NCBI GenBank assembly: GCA_000469685.2
Contig: LS997562.1
Location: 21,581,974-21,645,973, forward strand
Direction of reading: 5' to 3'
Length of the DNA stretch: 64,000 bases
From: Haemonchus contortus
Taxonomy: Eukaryota > Nematoda > Chromadorea > Rhabditida > Trichostrongylidae
Part shown: piece after piece, positions 1-13,023 of the stretch
Layout of the letters: every line of letters begins with the position of its first letter
Position numbering within the stretch: position 1 is the first letter of the stretch
Made by a program: the position numbers and the translations under genes
Notes under the pieces: model-generated
Databases searched by the model: none
Told to the model about the DNA's origin: nothing
Seen by the model: only the letters and a program-made list of their open reading frames with translations

Positions 1-1094
1 GTCAGCAGTATGGAATAGAAAACGTCTCTGAAAATAAGTTGTTTTCACAAATTCGTCAATTGGAATCAGTTTTTCACTATTTCTTGCTTCTCAAAAAGCC
101 CTATGCCTTTTCGACAAAAATCAAATGCGCGAAGAAAAAGAGAAAAAATTACGTCAAAACAATCTTCAAGAACATAGGGTTTTATCAAACTAACTTTCCT
201 AATGACCATGATATGCTCCAACAGTAAATGCTCAAAGCTTCTCACGCATTTCGGACCGTGTCCTATCCAACTAACACAGGTCAGGGGCTATAGATTTTAC
301 AAGCGGAATACAAATGTTTGATAGAAAACACACCCAAACAAAGGGCGAGTTGCAATATAAAGGAAATCTAAACACTCATAGTAACGGCGTTGCGAATAAA
401 ACACAAGAAACTCTACGATAACAATGTAGATGAAGGTCATTAAATATTACCTTATGGAAAGGAAAACAAAATAGAAGTAGGGGGCAATTGAAAACCGTGA
501 AATCAGTCTCGTTATAAATGGTAGAACATTATTTGAAGCGAGTTTGAGACGAGTCAGCGTAGTGGTCGTGAATTTGCGTCGAGACGACTTCGTGGACAAT
601 GTCTGCAATTGCAGGCATTAATTTCCTACCGAATCGCCAAGGCTACTAACTGTTGCAAAGGGACGAAGAAACCACCGAAATCTCCCGATTGTTAGCTAGT
701 TAAGTGCTTAACAATCGGTGCAGAAAGAATGCCAAATAACGGAAATAGCCAAAAGGAATGCCTACTCTCATACCAATAAATGTCACTGTTATGTTTACAG
801 AACTTTAATTCCAGGTAAGATGTGCGCCTAGATAAAAGCTGAAAGGGGGAATAAGTATCTCTGGACTCCTAGTTTCTCTGTTGGAAGCGATCTCCCTCCC
901 TCACACCTTCTGCTGACGCGCTATAATACAAAAAGAGGCTGCAGACAACGAGCGGACACGCCCTCTTCTTACTGTTAGACACACACGCATATGCCGCTTT
1001 TCCGTCTGGACCCTTGCGCTGAAAGAAAGATTGGTTGACAAAAGACCCGTCACCGAGTGCTCCACATTGGCTCAACCCTTTCCCATTTCGGAAT
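1..1094. other. AT-rich 5' flank, no gene seen
   Basis: No coding exon with convincing splice sites or family resemblance was found on either strand. This stretch presumably contains the promoter of the erlectin gene that starts at 1095, but no clear TATA box or trans-splice acceptor could be assigned close to that start. Confidence 0.4.
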
Positions 1095-2906
1095 ATGCGT
1101 CGGGCATCGTCTTTATTACTACTTCTGAACTGTGTTTTTGCTGCCAAGGTTGACGACAGTGTACATTACTTCGTCACGTTCGATACTGCCGAGAATGGCC
1201 TTGCAGGTGGACAGCTTTTAGAGCAGGAAAACGAAAAGGCATTCAAGGATGACAATTCATTACGGATATCCACGCAGAATAATGAAAACTACATATGTAA
1301 ACTGCCGCAACCGACAACTACAGTGAGTCTATTTGGTTTGAAAATAATGTTTAATCTGAAGCATTTTACTTAATGAAGCCGACTTTCTATCTCTCAAACG
1401 TCCCTAGAGTCCACAAAGAGAATTTGGAATTCACAGAGACAAAAAACGTTAACCAGCGGTTTTTTCGGTATCTAGAAAACATTCGCAACAACATAAAGGA
1501 ACCTTAATGTAGTTTATTTCTGTGTTTCTTCCTCTCCCTATTTTACACTAACCTTTAAAAGTGACTACTCATTTGGACTGGGGATAAAGTAGGTTTGAGA
1601 AAAATTAGAATTCGTAATTAAAATGAAGTGTTAGCTTTAATTTGATGTGAAAGCTTTTTTGAGGTCCTTAACGAGAATCTCAAAAATCTACCCATTTTAT
1701 GCTTTTGAATAATACATAGTTTTATTTTTACTAAGAACTTGCTAGATGGGTTCAGAGCTTTTTATTTTATTTGGTGGATATACTAGCTGTAAGAACCAAT
1801 TCGATTACCGTTAGATCAGCATTCGAAACAATTCTATGAGCTGAAATTTTTATTGAATTTTGACCTTTGAAGACTCCACTAGTAGACTGAACCGGCCATC
1901 TGTTATCTAGTTAGAGGCTCTTATTTTCAAGATTTATGGGTTTTCTCCCAATGCCTAACCCCTCTGTATCTTCTGTTGCGTGAGGCCCAACATGTTTTTG
2001 CTTAAATGCAATTAAGCAATTTTTCTCATCGTTTTGTTTTAGCTCGAACAAGATGTATCTTCTTATAATGGTTTATCACCAGCAGAGTTGATCGCTCCAT
2101 TTTATAAAGAGAAACTGTGCTCCTATCGAGTGGACCCATATTGGACTTATGAGCTGTGTCATGGACGGTATATTGTGCAGTATCATGAAGAGAAGGACAT
2201 TCGGGGAATTGGCCGAACGGCAGAGTATTACCTCGGCAATCTTCATGTAGACTACTCCACCATGGTGAGTCTCTTACTTGTATTCTCACAGTTAATTGCC
2301 ATCCTCTGTGAAAAGACCCGTTTCAGAGTACTCCAGTTAATCATGATAACCCTCCAAAAAGAATCATTGATGGCGAAGAACATGCGTATTTCCCTGTATT
2401 ATATAGTCAAGGGACTACATGTGATATCACAGGAAAACCAAGAACGACAACTGTTATGTATATATGTGTTGAGGTATGATCTCTTCAATATATGAGCATT
2501 GCAAGGACCTTAGAGACAGCTGTGCTGTATTAGAAGCATATAATCTGCTTTAGCGACTGTGCTTTCACGCGACCCATACTCCGCCTTGTTAAATCGGACT
2601 ATTTTTATTCCAGAATGCACGAAATCAAATCCATTCGTTAAACGAGGTCTCGTCATGTAACTACGAAGTAATTGTGTTAACTTATGCACTCTGCTCTCAT
2701 CCCAGCTACAAGCGGAAGTTAAAGGAAAATCAAGAAATCGTCTGTTATAGTACTCATGAGACTGAAAATGCAAAGCCAAGTTCTCTATTGCTCATGGAAG
2801 AGTATCATAAAAATACGTTCAAAAGGGTTAGTTCAAGGTTTTTCTTATCATTATAAATGGTAAGCAGTAATTCTTCGTACATACAATACGTACATACATA
2901 CATACG

Positions 2907-2939
<33 letters not shown>

Positions 2940-4928
2940 GTGGTGGTACCTACAGTTTTGGAATTTTCACCAATCGAAAAACATCACGGCTTTAATGCCC
3001 TAAACGAAGCTGCTGTTATGGCATCCCTAGGGCTACTCATGAAACAAACTTGGCGAATTCGTTGGTTCCGGAGCATTTCGATAATGCAGCCGACTGGAAA
3101 AGGAAAACTGTGTACCATTTATGAAAATACCCATCCCTTCGCTTCATATTGCATTCTTTTCCCCTGTGTTTTATACATGCAGAATTTGACCATTCTAGGA
3201 ATACTCCCTTGGCCCAGAAAAGCCGGAAGTGGATATAGAGCACATGGAACGAGTAGAGAGGGCTATTGAACAAATACAGCAACAGTTTGAAAGCAAGGAA
3301 AAGCTGCTGAAGCTCGCTGGCCAAAAGAGGTAAGTAATCTAAGTAGGATTAGTTATTGTCGCCGTGCAAAGATATAGCTTCCGGGCTCACTGTTTACAGC
3401 AAATAAAGGGTGTCTATAGTGAAAATTAGAATGCCGTATGCAAGCAATCGTTGCCTGCTTACCAGCGAGCATTTCTCTGTCATATTGCATTGAATCAAAA
3501 TAGTTTTGTGCGTCAGGAATAGTTTTTTTCTAGCTTTTTTATGCGATTGAGTGAAATAAGTAATTCTACAGTCTTCTTAAATATCAGCTATCTTCGCTTT
3601 TATCATACCTAGCCGCTTATTTCATGGGATCGTGCGGTCTAGAAATCGTTTGTTGTTAAATCTTCTAGGAAATTTCTCTGACGATTGGAATGTAGACAAA
3701 AATGAAACCCTTTTCACTTTTTTTTTTACAAAATTCTTATCTGTTTGGTTAAGGTACCAAGGTGTAGATACGCTTGCAAACAATCGCTTGATTGTTGAAG
3801 ATACTGTTAATCGCATATTATCTGGAAGGGAGTGCATTTATGGTGGTGAAGGATGGTGGAGATATGAATTCTGCTATGGGAAATCTGTACGAAGTTTCTC
3901 ATTGTTTTCCGATACTTACCATCCCTTTTTACCAGCACTTCTTCTTTCTATAAAGCAGGTTTTATAGGTACTTCAATACCATATTGAGCCTAATGGTGAC
4001 CGTACTGAGATTTTGCTAGGAATTTTCGATGAGAAAGTACATAAAGCATGGGTTGACGAAGATAGGACGCATCGATCTCCGAAGAAGGTTGGTATCCAGA
4101 CGATTTCCATATAAGATTTGAGGATGGCTGACTCACACAAATTCTTGTTTTAGTTCAATAACCAAATTACCCAGATATCTCACCTTTATGTGAAAGGAGA
4201 CATCTGTCATGAACTCAATGCTCATAGGCAAGCTCTTTTACTGCTTGTTTCTTTTAAGATTTATTGCTGTATAGCGTAATTTGTACTGTATTAAATTGAG
4301 AGCGTATAAAGGGTATGCAGACGATATGCAATATATCTCATATCGTGCCCTTAAACAGAATAATAGCTTTTGTTTAGGAATGTTGAGGTTCGATTACGTT
4401 GCAAAACAGCTGATCACAGTTCACTAGCCATTTCACTATCACTAACCGAGCCAAGTTTATGCCAATACATACTCACTTTAGAGAGCGAAAGGTAAACTTT
4501 GACCATTTCCACCGTCTTTTTCGTAGCTAGGCAGGAAAACCAATCACCACTGTTTTCAACTGAGTTAATTTCAATATAACTTAGTAAAAACAAGCTTGGT
4601 CACAAAAACCTCAGTTTTCTTATACCTAAATGCCTCGCAGGTTTCTAACAGACGTTCATTATTATCACAAGCACGTTGCTTTGAACCGAGTTAGTATTTC
4701 TCGTACAGTTGAGTCTCTCCTAGTCACTTGGGTGAAAGAGTAGAGACTCATATGCCTTGATTTTAAAATGAATATTCACCTCTGTCGTTATGAACGAGCA
4801 ATCTGTTAACGAGATGGAAGCTAATTTTTTTTAGATTTTGTGAACCACTCCAATATGCGGACGATTACGGCCTGATCGCATTGGAGCCGCAAGATGATTC
4901 AGCACAGAAAGTTCCAGGGCCTATATAA
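1095..4928 (+). CDS. ERLEC1: erlectin (ERLEC1/XTP3-B) orthologue, two MRH lectin domains
   Basis: Erlectins are ER-lumenal lectins that recognise trimmed N-glycans and hand misfolded glycoproteins to the Hrd1/Sel1 ERAD complex. Ten exons join in frame: 1095-1322, 2043-2264, 2327-2473, 2614-2826, 3199-3329, 3754-3886, 3968-4087, 4154-4227, 4378-4491, 4835-4928 (stop TAA), giving 491 aa, close to human erlectin (483). The ATG at 1095 was chosen because it opens a signal peptide (MRRASSLLLLLNCVFA). MRH domain 1 (about residues 65-230) shows CSYRVDPYWTYELCHGR followed by QYHEE and, later, LCSHPSYK. MRH domain 2 (about 325-475) shows GWWRYEFCYGK, LQYH, EVRLRC and a final ESERFCEPLQY, so the WW, Q, R and E positions used for mannose binding in this fold are kept. 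A Gln/Glu-rich coiled stretch (EQIQQQFESKEKLLKLAG) lies between them. The eighth intron uses a GC donor. Exon 4 to exon 5 joining is the least certain step, since an extra exon inside 2827-3198 cannot be excluded. Confidence 0.93.
2878..2938. repeat. (CATA)n microsatellite in an erlectin intron
   Basis: Imperfect tetranucleotide repeat of ACAT/CATA units with a few ACGT interruptions, in the intron between erlectin exons 4 and 5. Confidence 0.9.
4228..4377 (+). other. GC-AG intron of the erlectin gene
   Basis: Exon 8 ends ...CATAG and the intron begins GCAAGC; the acceptor is TTTGTTTAG. The neighbouring coding frames match only if the GC donor is used (AG + G gives Arg at the join), so a canonical GT donor is not an option here. 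Confidence 0.85.
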
Positions 4929-5358
4929 AAGCTCGTAATCTGATATGAAATTATGTATTTGCCAGTCAAAACGGGGTTATTTTGCATGTTTCGCTAACTT
5001 CTGTGCACATATTATATGTACAATGGTTTTCTTATAAATATTCTAAGGTAACATGAACAATTAACAAGCAACAATGGCCATCAAAGTATAGCCTATGTAT
5101 CAGTTGTCATGGCTATTCAATTTCTATGTCCCCTACCTGGTCAGAATCGAAAGGCCTATGTTATGGCAACAACGGAAACAACTGGTAACGCCTTTAACAA
5201 CTTTTGCAAGAGCGTTATTCGAAAAGAAATAGTACGAGCATCCTAAAATATGTGGATGCGCTGATGAGGGGTACTATACAACTCATCGGTAGGGTGCCGT
5301 AAATTCGAGCCTAACCTAGGAGGGGAAGAATAGGAAGGGCAACATTGACGATTTTCAC
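4929..5358. other. intergenic region between convergent genes
   Basis: Tail-to-tail spacer between the stop of erlectin (+) and the stop of mitochondrial L24 (-). It must hold both 3' UTRs. No canonical AATAAA was seen for either gene, and no other coding sequence. Confidence 0.6.
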
Positions 5359-8300
5359 CTAATACCAATAAGTTGGTTTCCGTGGCGGTTGCGCTTTGAT
5401 GCCAACTTCCTCACATATCTCGTCTTCGAACGAGGCCAATTTTGGTATGTATGTTCGTTCCAGTACCAATGCAGCTGGCGTATCTTTCTCTTCAACTTCT
5501 GAAAATGGAGAAGGTCATTTCACTGAATTTAATCTGAAAACAAATTAGGAGTTGGAGTATAAACAACTCTATTTTGAAATAGCTGCTTTCAGAGGTCGAG
5601 ACAGCGGTGCAGCCGTCAGAATGAGAGAGAATCTACATTAATTCTCTTGGCACACCTTTTCATTTCCTGTTCTCTGCATTCTCTGTGAATCTTACTGCTC
5701 TAGAATATAACTGAAAGATTCCCACTGACCTAACGATCTTAGGGGCACTTACCGATGTACTTATCCGGCAACAGATACTCGTACGTGACCTTTGCTTGGC
5801 TAGGAACTGGGATTTCGAAACCAGATCGCATCGATATACGAATGTACTCATCCCCTGCATCGTTCAACACCCATCTGAAAACAGAAGGCTACAAAAAGAA
5901 ATACAATAGCTGAATTGAACATCGTACTTCGCTTCGCAGGGCTCGTTGTCGTTGGGATCCACCAGTTTTACATGCTCTTTCTCAACGCTCAGCGGCTGTT
6001 CATTCCATCTTAAAAGGTCATCATGTTAATGTTACATACAATGAATGTTAATTCTTTGTCTGCATTATAGAGATGAGAAATTAGGAGGGGTGTAGTGCAG
6101 TAGGAACGGAATTGTCGCGTCGCGGCGAGAGAGACGCCGCGCGCGAAGGAATGTAGCAGAAAGCAGCGGCAAGTAAGAAATACAGGAAGAAAAAAACTAT
6201 CTGTAGAATCATGCCTAAAGTTATAATCACATAGCGATTGAGCTGTATGAAGAACGATAGAACCGTTATAACGAGGCAAATGGTCTGCGGCGGATCGATT
6301 ACACAAAACGGTTCCTACTGCCCGTCTCCCAGTTAGGAGCAGTTCCCTTGTTGAATGAGAATCCTCCATTTCTCTATATAAAAAGAGCAAAATTTGTGTC
6401 TCTGCTTGTATGTCGTTTTGGCTGACAGTCTGCAAAAGGGTCAGGTGGGCGCGGTGAGGAAGTATCATGAACTAGGGAGCCCACTGACGGTGCCCTAGCC
6501 AATATGGATATTTTGCGACGACATTAACCAGGGATAGAACTTTCCTCCGTTTGACGCACGCATCTTATTTGATACTTTTTAATCACAAGTCGATCAAACC
6601 TCCGGCAAAGAGCAAGTAGGGTGGGAAAAGTTTTACGTTGGCATCGGTTGGCGTACGGGATAATCGGACACTCTTCCTGACTATTTTCTATTACGTCTAA
6701 ATTCCTACAGCTGAGTTCAATCAAAATTTTGAATGTAAATGCCCATGATATCTACGCACTTGAAAAGGTCATCTACTCTGAAGTATGTACTAGACCTTTG
6801 ATGCGTAATTTCTCGAAGGAAACCTAAGCGGGATTTAAGATGAATCAGTACCGCGAATACAAAGCACGGGAGGTGTTTCTATGATTTTCTTGAATAAGGT
6901 CGTAGATGAGCCATTGTGGACATGTGATGCAAGCAGTTAGCAGCGTGCATACCCCAACAAGTTCTTTACAAATAATCAACCTACTTTAGCACTTCATCAA
7001 TGCCGAGCTTCTTTGCTCCTTCCATTTCAACCTCGAGCTTACAGTGTAAGCCTTCTACGAAGACTTCATTGGTGTCTCGAGAAACTGACATTACAGTCCC
7101 TTGGCGTCCTTTATCTTTTCCAACCATCACCTAGAATTAGACTTAATGTATTACTTAATTTACAATATGTCAACGGATAGAAGAGTCTCGTCATGATTCT
7201 GCACAATTTTAATCCACAAATTTTAAGAATTTTGTTGCGGTTAGACGTTACCCATGAGAAATACTGCACTACCTGTACAAGATCTCCGGGCAGAAAAGTC
7301 CACTTTTCATCTGGCATACGTCGAACTTTCGAACGGCGTAGTTTGAAAAACTTATTTGAGATCCTAGAAAGGCAAGCACTGTCCCAGCACAGACAGAATA
7401 CAACAATTTTTATGTAATTCATACATTGCTTGGTGGTATTGTTCAGCTCTTTCCAGTGACTTCGAGAGTTCATCGTTAACCCATGGTCGCTGATTACTCG
7501 GCTCATAATCATCTGGATGGATCACCCAACGAGTAATATCAGGAGCTCCGAATCTGAAAAAGAAAGATATATTGCAAAGATAGTATTAAATGACAGCCGG
7601 GTTTGTCAAGATCTGAAAACTATTCTTCGATTTGTACACTAAAAGCCCACTTTCAATACATGACCCTAAAAATCAGGTAAAGTACTTCAACTTTCCCTTT
7701 CCCTGAACTTTTAAGCCGTAGAACTACCATTTTCTCAAGGCATGTCCGTCATGAGAGATTTCAAACAACTCATGTGTGCTCTACACTTCTTCATCCATTA
7801 AACCAACCGCGCCTAGTCTCTCCTGGAGCCTCGTATAAAGTCTAAATCCATCATATAGATAGAAAAAATAGTAAGGTAGACGCATTTCATTTGTGAATGA
7901 GGATATGTGTTTCAATAAACCGTTTAGGGCAGTGATAGTGTAGCGCTAATATGCAGTGAAGCGCTACCAACCCAAAAACTTTATCCTTCATCCTCTACCC
8001 ACGTTCCGCTCACGAACCAAGCGATTTTTTGGACAATAAGTGGGGATAGTGGGTGTTTTCGGAATGGTTTTTAAACGAGAAGGCGAGAATATTACAGTTC
8101 TTCTCAAGCAACACCTGAATGCTGTATGCATGCACATGAGGGTCTAAAATGCAGGATTCTTTTTGCCTGAAGGGTTCTGAGTATGTTTGAGGAGGAGGTA
8201 AATGAAATACTCTTAAATAACTGCATTTGTGAGATTTTGCGTTTAGGATTGATCGCATTTCTATGGTCAAAGCTAGATTTCATACGAACCTATTCTCGTT

Positions 8301-8454
8301 TTCAATCGAAATAATCTAAAATTCACCTCCCACTGTAAACTTTCTTTGGCACGACCCTTTTCAGTCTATCAACATATTCCTTCGGCATGTGACGAGCATA
8401 GTCCAATTCTGTGAATGGTTTTCTTGGTAATCGAAGAACTCTGCTTAGCTGCAT
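5359..8454 (-). CDS. mrpl-24: mitochondrial large-subunit ribosomal protein L24 (uL24m)
   Basis: Nuclear-encoded mitoribosome protein with a KOW motif that contacts 23S-like rRNA. Exons in transcript order: 8454-8327, 7553-7430, 7350-7273, 7130-6985, 6008-5928, 5874-5753, 5498-5359 (stop TAG); about 272 aa. The KOW exon reads VMVGKDKGRQGTV, with PDEKWTFLPGDLVQ just before it, then VKLVDPNDNEPCEAKW, and the C terminus has ALVLERTYIP and ends TYWY; these align directly with vertebrate MRPL24 (KLVDP..., ALERTYVP, ...YWY). The start ATG at 8454 lies five bases behind an AG (8461-8460) that could be a trans-splice acceptor. The exon 2/3 boundary is uncertain: the frame-consistent solution uses a GC donor after position 7430 and a weak ATAAG acceptor; other pairs change a few residues. 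The large intron 6009-6984 holds a MITE copy. The gene follows the ZIP11 gene on the same strand by about 1 kb. Confidence 0.93.
6072..6330 (-). mobile_element. MITE family 1 copy in an L24 intron
   Basis: About 260 bp with imperfect terminal inverted repeats sharing GCAGTAGGAACGG. Read on - it matches copies at 28274-28535, 47103-47363 and 56272-56515 and a fragment near 35550; shared internal block includes TGATTCTACTATTAGT-like sequence and a GTTCCTGTATTTCTTACC-like stretch. No coding capacity. Confidence 0.75.
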
Positions 8455-8461
8455 TGCACCT
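8455..8461 (-). promoter_or_regulatory. possible trans-splice acceptor upstream of mrpl-24
   Basis: On the minus strand the start codon is preceded by GTTAAG then GTGCA. A spliced-leader acceptor a few bases before the ATG is common in nematodes. The polypyrimidine context is weak, so this is only suggestive. Confidence 0.35.
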
Positions 8462-9431
8462 TAACAGCATTATAATCAAACGGATCCATCATTCCAGTTG
8501 ATCACTTCAGGAACGAACAACTCGTCTTATTTTCTGTACGAGAATTCACTGAGGCATTGAGCATATTTTAGCTCAACTTCATGTATCACCTCGATACGTT
8601 GTGCAGAGTTAATTAACTTCAAACCTTATAGCATCTTATAAAATGCAGAAAAACTCAATACGGACTTCGAAACGGTGCAATACAGAAAAGAGCAAATTAC
8701 GGTAATCACGGTAGTCTCTCTGAAGATTGCAAAAACAAATATTCACAGAAAACAGTAATTCGGAATCAAACCAAGACACTTCAATAGATGGCCACCATGC
8801 CACTTATTAGGTTTTATTTAACGATCTGAACCAAACCACACATGGCACTATATTTTTAATTGCACATATTCTTAACAACCTTCAGCACTGTACATGTCTT
8901 GATTACGGAATTACATCCCGTCGACATCTTGGGAACAGAAAGAAGTAGAAAAATGTATGACATGACAAGGCCAACTTGTGGTTCGATTACTTTACAAATA
9001 ATATCACAGTGACTTAAACTCCCGACTAAGTTAATTGCTTTTCGAGGAACAAAGCATAAACAATTACAAAGCATAAACAATTAAGTGTCCCGCATCATGA
9101 TATCCATTTTGGATCCACAAAGTGAGAAACTAAATAATAAAGGTATTAAGTTCCGACTGGAAAAAGTAAAGAACGAGTAAAAATTAAACAACGCAGATTT
9201 AAGAGATAAAGACTTCTTCAGATCAAATAAGAGGCTGAATATTATGTCGTCAAAATATTATGAAAATAAACCGGATAATATCTGGGTGAGGTGCACTTCA
9301 AGGGTTTAGGAATGGAATGAAATGAATTTCCCTCTATAACATGTAAAACTTTGAAGAGTAATATGTGTACAGCTCATAAAGCTGCCTGTTCTGTTGGCAC
9401 ATAACAAACGGCGTCTACTCTAGTTAAGCAG
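8462..9431. other. spacer between ZIP11 and L24 genes
   Basis: AT-rich, with no exon recognised on either strand. If the two minus-strand genes form an operon this is the intercistronic region, which at about 970 bp would be long compared with the classic C. elegans spacing. Confidence 0.45.
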
Positions 9432-12400
9432 TTACTTGGGGTCGTCACCCGAGTCACCCAGACCAACGTCCATGCACATCATCACTAAGAAGCCAATGAT
9501 ACACGCTACTGAAGCAAGCTTTCCATTTCCGCTCCGTTGTGCCTCTGGTATGATGTCGTCTACTACAACGTAGATCATTGCTCCAGCAGCAAAAGCAAGT
9601 GCATACGGTAGTAAAGGCTCCATCAAAATGATAGCTGCAGCTCCCAGTAAAGCCGAGATTGGTTCCACCATTCCAGACAACTGACCGTACCAAAATGCCT
9701 GGAAATATTATGTTTACATTATGAGATCAGAAAATCCTAGCGCTTATCATGGTACGATTCTAAGTTCTGCCTGCAACAAACAAGCCCAAGTTGACAACAG
9801 GTTTGAGAAGTCACAAATTGCCGAGCAAATTAAAGGTCAATAGAAACATTCTTCGCGAATTGCCTTCAAAAAAACTTATTTGTTCCGTTTCACTCCAAAG
9901 GAGGAGTGAGAATATTGACTTTTCTTTGACTAAGAAAGTCCAGGGAATTTTCAGTAAAAAGTAACCACTGATCAACGTGGGCTCAATTCGGGATTGGAAT
10001 AATAGACGGAGAAGTCTCACTTTTTTCATGCAATTCGGATCGAAGTCTTGGGATATGATGCTCGAATGGAAATTTATTCAAGTCGACTTTAGGGAATGTT
10101 AGGATGAGTGTTGGTTGTACTAAAGAGATCGAAGCATTTGAAAGCTACAATTGCGGCAAAATAAGACATATCGAATACAGCCAGTTCTCTACTCTTGACC
10201 ACGAACAGGCATGCATAATGACATTTTCGATTACGTTATAAATCCTCCTATAACGTCGGCAAATTAATCTAAGCAGGAGAACAAAGGAGGCACAACTAGA
10301 CTGTTTTTTCAGTTAAATAACTAAGACCCCACCTTTAGCTTAGAATGACCAAAAGCTGCTAATGGTAACGAAACAGCCAGTCCTTCCGGAAAGTTTTGAA
10401 GTCCAATACCAATTGCCAAATTAAATGCTGTCTCAAATTTGGCCGATTCAGTCTTTCCGATGGAACCGAAACCTACACCAACGGCAAGGCCCTGTAACAG
10501 CGAATTTCACTGCAAACGATGAAAACCATTTCTTTGAACTTGATATGAAACTATTACTTCCGGTATGTTGTGCACCGTGACAGCTAAAATAAGAAGCATG
10601 ATCCTTCTCCATGATGACCGATACTCATCTTCAAGACGACGCATCGTTTCCTTGTCACGTGCTTGTGTTGAATCACTCCCTTCCCCGATTTCTTCAGCAT
10701 CAGAAGGCCTACAAGAGTTCTCGTTATGCATGCAACACTTTTCCACACGTGCAAGTAGCTCAAGCATCAATGAAGCGGAGGCAGAAGCTTTTCAAATGAC
10801 AAGCGAATGCATTAAAACAGAAACGTAAAACATAATCAAACGGAAGCACAACAAAGGAATTATCTAAAGCGAAGGTCGATCTTACAAAAAGAGAACCACC
10901 GCCCGGAAAAAACACAAATGTGCAATTCAGAGGGAAGCGTGAAGGGTAGCCGCGCAACTTTTCACAGTAAAGACAGAAGGTCTATCAGCAAGTAACAAAA
11001 AAGCACAATGACACGCACAAAACGTGCATGTGGGTGGCGACAGGGCGGTGGCTCACCTATTTCTAGTGCCACGACGGCGCAAAGCTGAAGACTTTGTGGT
11101 AACAGAGTCGTACCGAGACGCTGATGTGCTCTCAGAACCATTAGCAGCTGTTACGAGTGATAGTTGCGTATCAGTTTTCGCTGGGGCCAAGTAGTCCATG
11201 ACAACCGTATCGCCCATCACACAGCTATAACAATAACTTTTACACAAGGTGGTACATTATAACTAAAAATTAAATCTTTACACAAGTTTGGTGGTTTCGT
11301 TGAATCCTGACTCACATATAAAAAATGTTAGTTCTAGACCCAAGAAAGAGCTCGGAGAATGAATTATTTATAAGCATTTATCAATTTGTTTTTCAAAATT
11401 CCGATTTTTTCCTAACGAGAATCTTTTTTCTCTTGTGATTGTATCAGGAAGCGAAATACCGAGAGCGGCGAAAAAGGTACATCTAATGAAGCGCTACTAT
11501 GTCGACGAAAGCTTTACAAAGAAATTTTGTGATAGCGCACTAATGAACTGTTTAGTTGATTGTAGCCGAACGTAAATATGTCACCTGGGCAGCATCCGAT
11601 CAGCAAAGTGTACAAATGCGGCGCCGACAGCAAATCCAACTGCCACCGGGAGAAATGCCAGTGACCCCATTGTCTTCTCCGAAATTTCTATGGCAGGAGC
11701 TAGCAACGACCAAAATGATGCCGCTGTCATGACTCCAGCAGCAAAACCCAAGCTGAGATCTATAAAAAAAAACATTATTCGCCCAGTTACATCAAATACG
11801 AAGCAACCAGATGAAAATTGATTTGTAAATGGTGTCAAAATGCAGGCCACTCAGATTCACATATAGCTAAAGCCGGTTTAACAAACAAAATTTCTGCACG
11901 GCGTGCTGGTGATGGATTCATGTTTCTGGACGAAAGGGCGGCCAACCCTTACAGAATTCTCGGTAATTCTACTAAAAATAATAAAAACGTAAAATCGATA
12001 GGGAATCGAAAATAACAATTGGATGTTGACGTTTTTCCAAACCGTCTCCGGTTATAGTTCACGGTTATCCTTTCGCAGCATTAGCAACCGAACATAATGT
12101 GGGTATGAAGCTCCATCAAGGTTATAATTCACATTTTCGTTTGTTGAATTTGACAAGAAGAATAAAGAGAAATTCACCAATTTTTTCGATCAATTTTCTA
12201 CTGAGAGGGAACGGTAAAGCAGAGGGAACAGTGCCGAGAGGTTAGTTGATGGCTCAACATTCAGCGTTCCTTCATTGAAAAAAGGTTATTTGCTAACATG
12301 TTAAGCCTTTATATTGAAAAATCAAGAAATAATACTGCAATAGGCTTCGTGGCTACAATGTCTCTCATTTCAACTGCGGAAGCGACTTCTCATGTCGATT

Positions 12401-13023
12401 ACAGTGTAGCGAGTTCATTAGACCTCAACCTCCTACAGAGAATGAGCCGTGACGACGAGCGAAGCCTGGCAGTAATCCCCAATTAGAACGTCGGTATGTT
12501 TACATTCCAATATGTGCCTTCGCATTAATTAAATTCGCGTGACACTACGTGACAATTTTTCTTGAGCTTATCTACGAATGATTTTGAAGGTGAGTAAACA
12601 GTATTCTTCCATAACTGGTGTAGCAAGTTATACATAACACCGACACGGTTCGAAAAAAAACAAACAAAAAATCATTATCTCCTCGCCTACAAGATCGTTG
12701 TTTGACGACTCTTTGATAACGAAAAGATGTTTTGAGAGCGGAAAAGTGCTGCAAACAGCACTAAGGTTCCCCTATGAGTAGGTAGTATTACTAACACAAT
12801 TTGCCCCATGCTTCTCTGTTGGGTCAAGAAAACTAATGGAAAGGATATGACCTGGATGGCCATTACTATCCTACAAGTTTTGAACAGATTTTCAAAGCTT
12901 ACCAAGTAATTTGCGATTCTGATGCTTCATCACGAATACTAAAGATGATCCAAGTGCAGTTACACCCCACGTAAAGCAACCAGCAATAAGTGCCTGCCAA
13001 ACTGAATTCATTCCTCTGATCAT
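9432..13023 (-). CDS. zipt-11: ZIP11-type zinc transporter (SLC39A11 orthologue)
   Basis: ZIP-family metal transporter; family members move Zn2+ towards the cytosol, and ZIP11 is usually on Golgi or other internal membranes. Six exons join in frame: 13023-12903, 11759-11585, 11224-11057, 10708-10558, 10491-10333, 9698-9432 (stop TAA), 346 aa against 342 in human. The N terminus (SVWQALIAGCFTWGVTALG) and the first-exon join KLLDLSLGFAAGVM match SLC39A11. TM4 carries the metal-site motif HNIPEGLAVGVGFG and TM5 carries QNFPEGLAVSLPL; the last exon has LPYALAFAAGAM and DDIIPEAQ. The hydrophilic middle loop (exons 3-4) is Ser/Thr/Arg-rich and not conserved, as expected. The ATG at 13023 follows an AG by six bases (trans-splice-like). 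All introns keep phase, and no defects were seen. Confidence 0.96.

Noticed and set aside
2940..3269. Open frame inside the erlectin intron
   Set aside because: It starts in the microsatellite, has no acceptor in the right phase and shows no MRH resemblance. Exons 4 and 5 join in phase without it.
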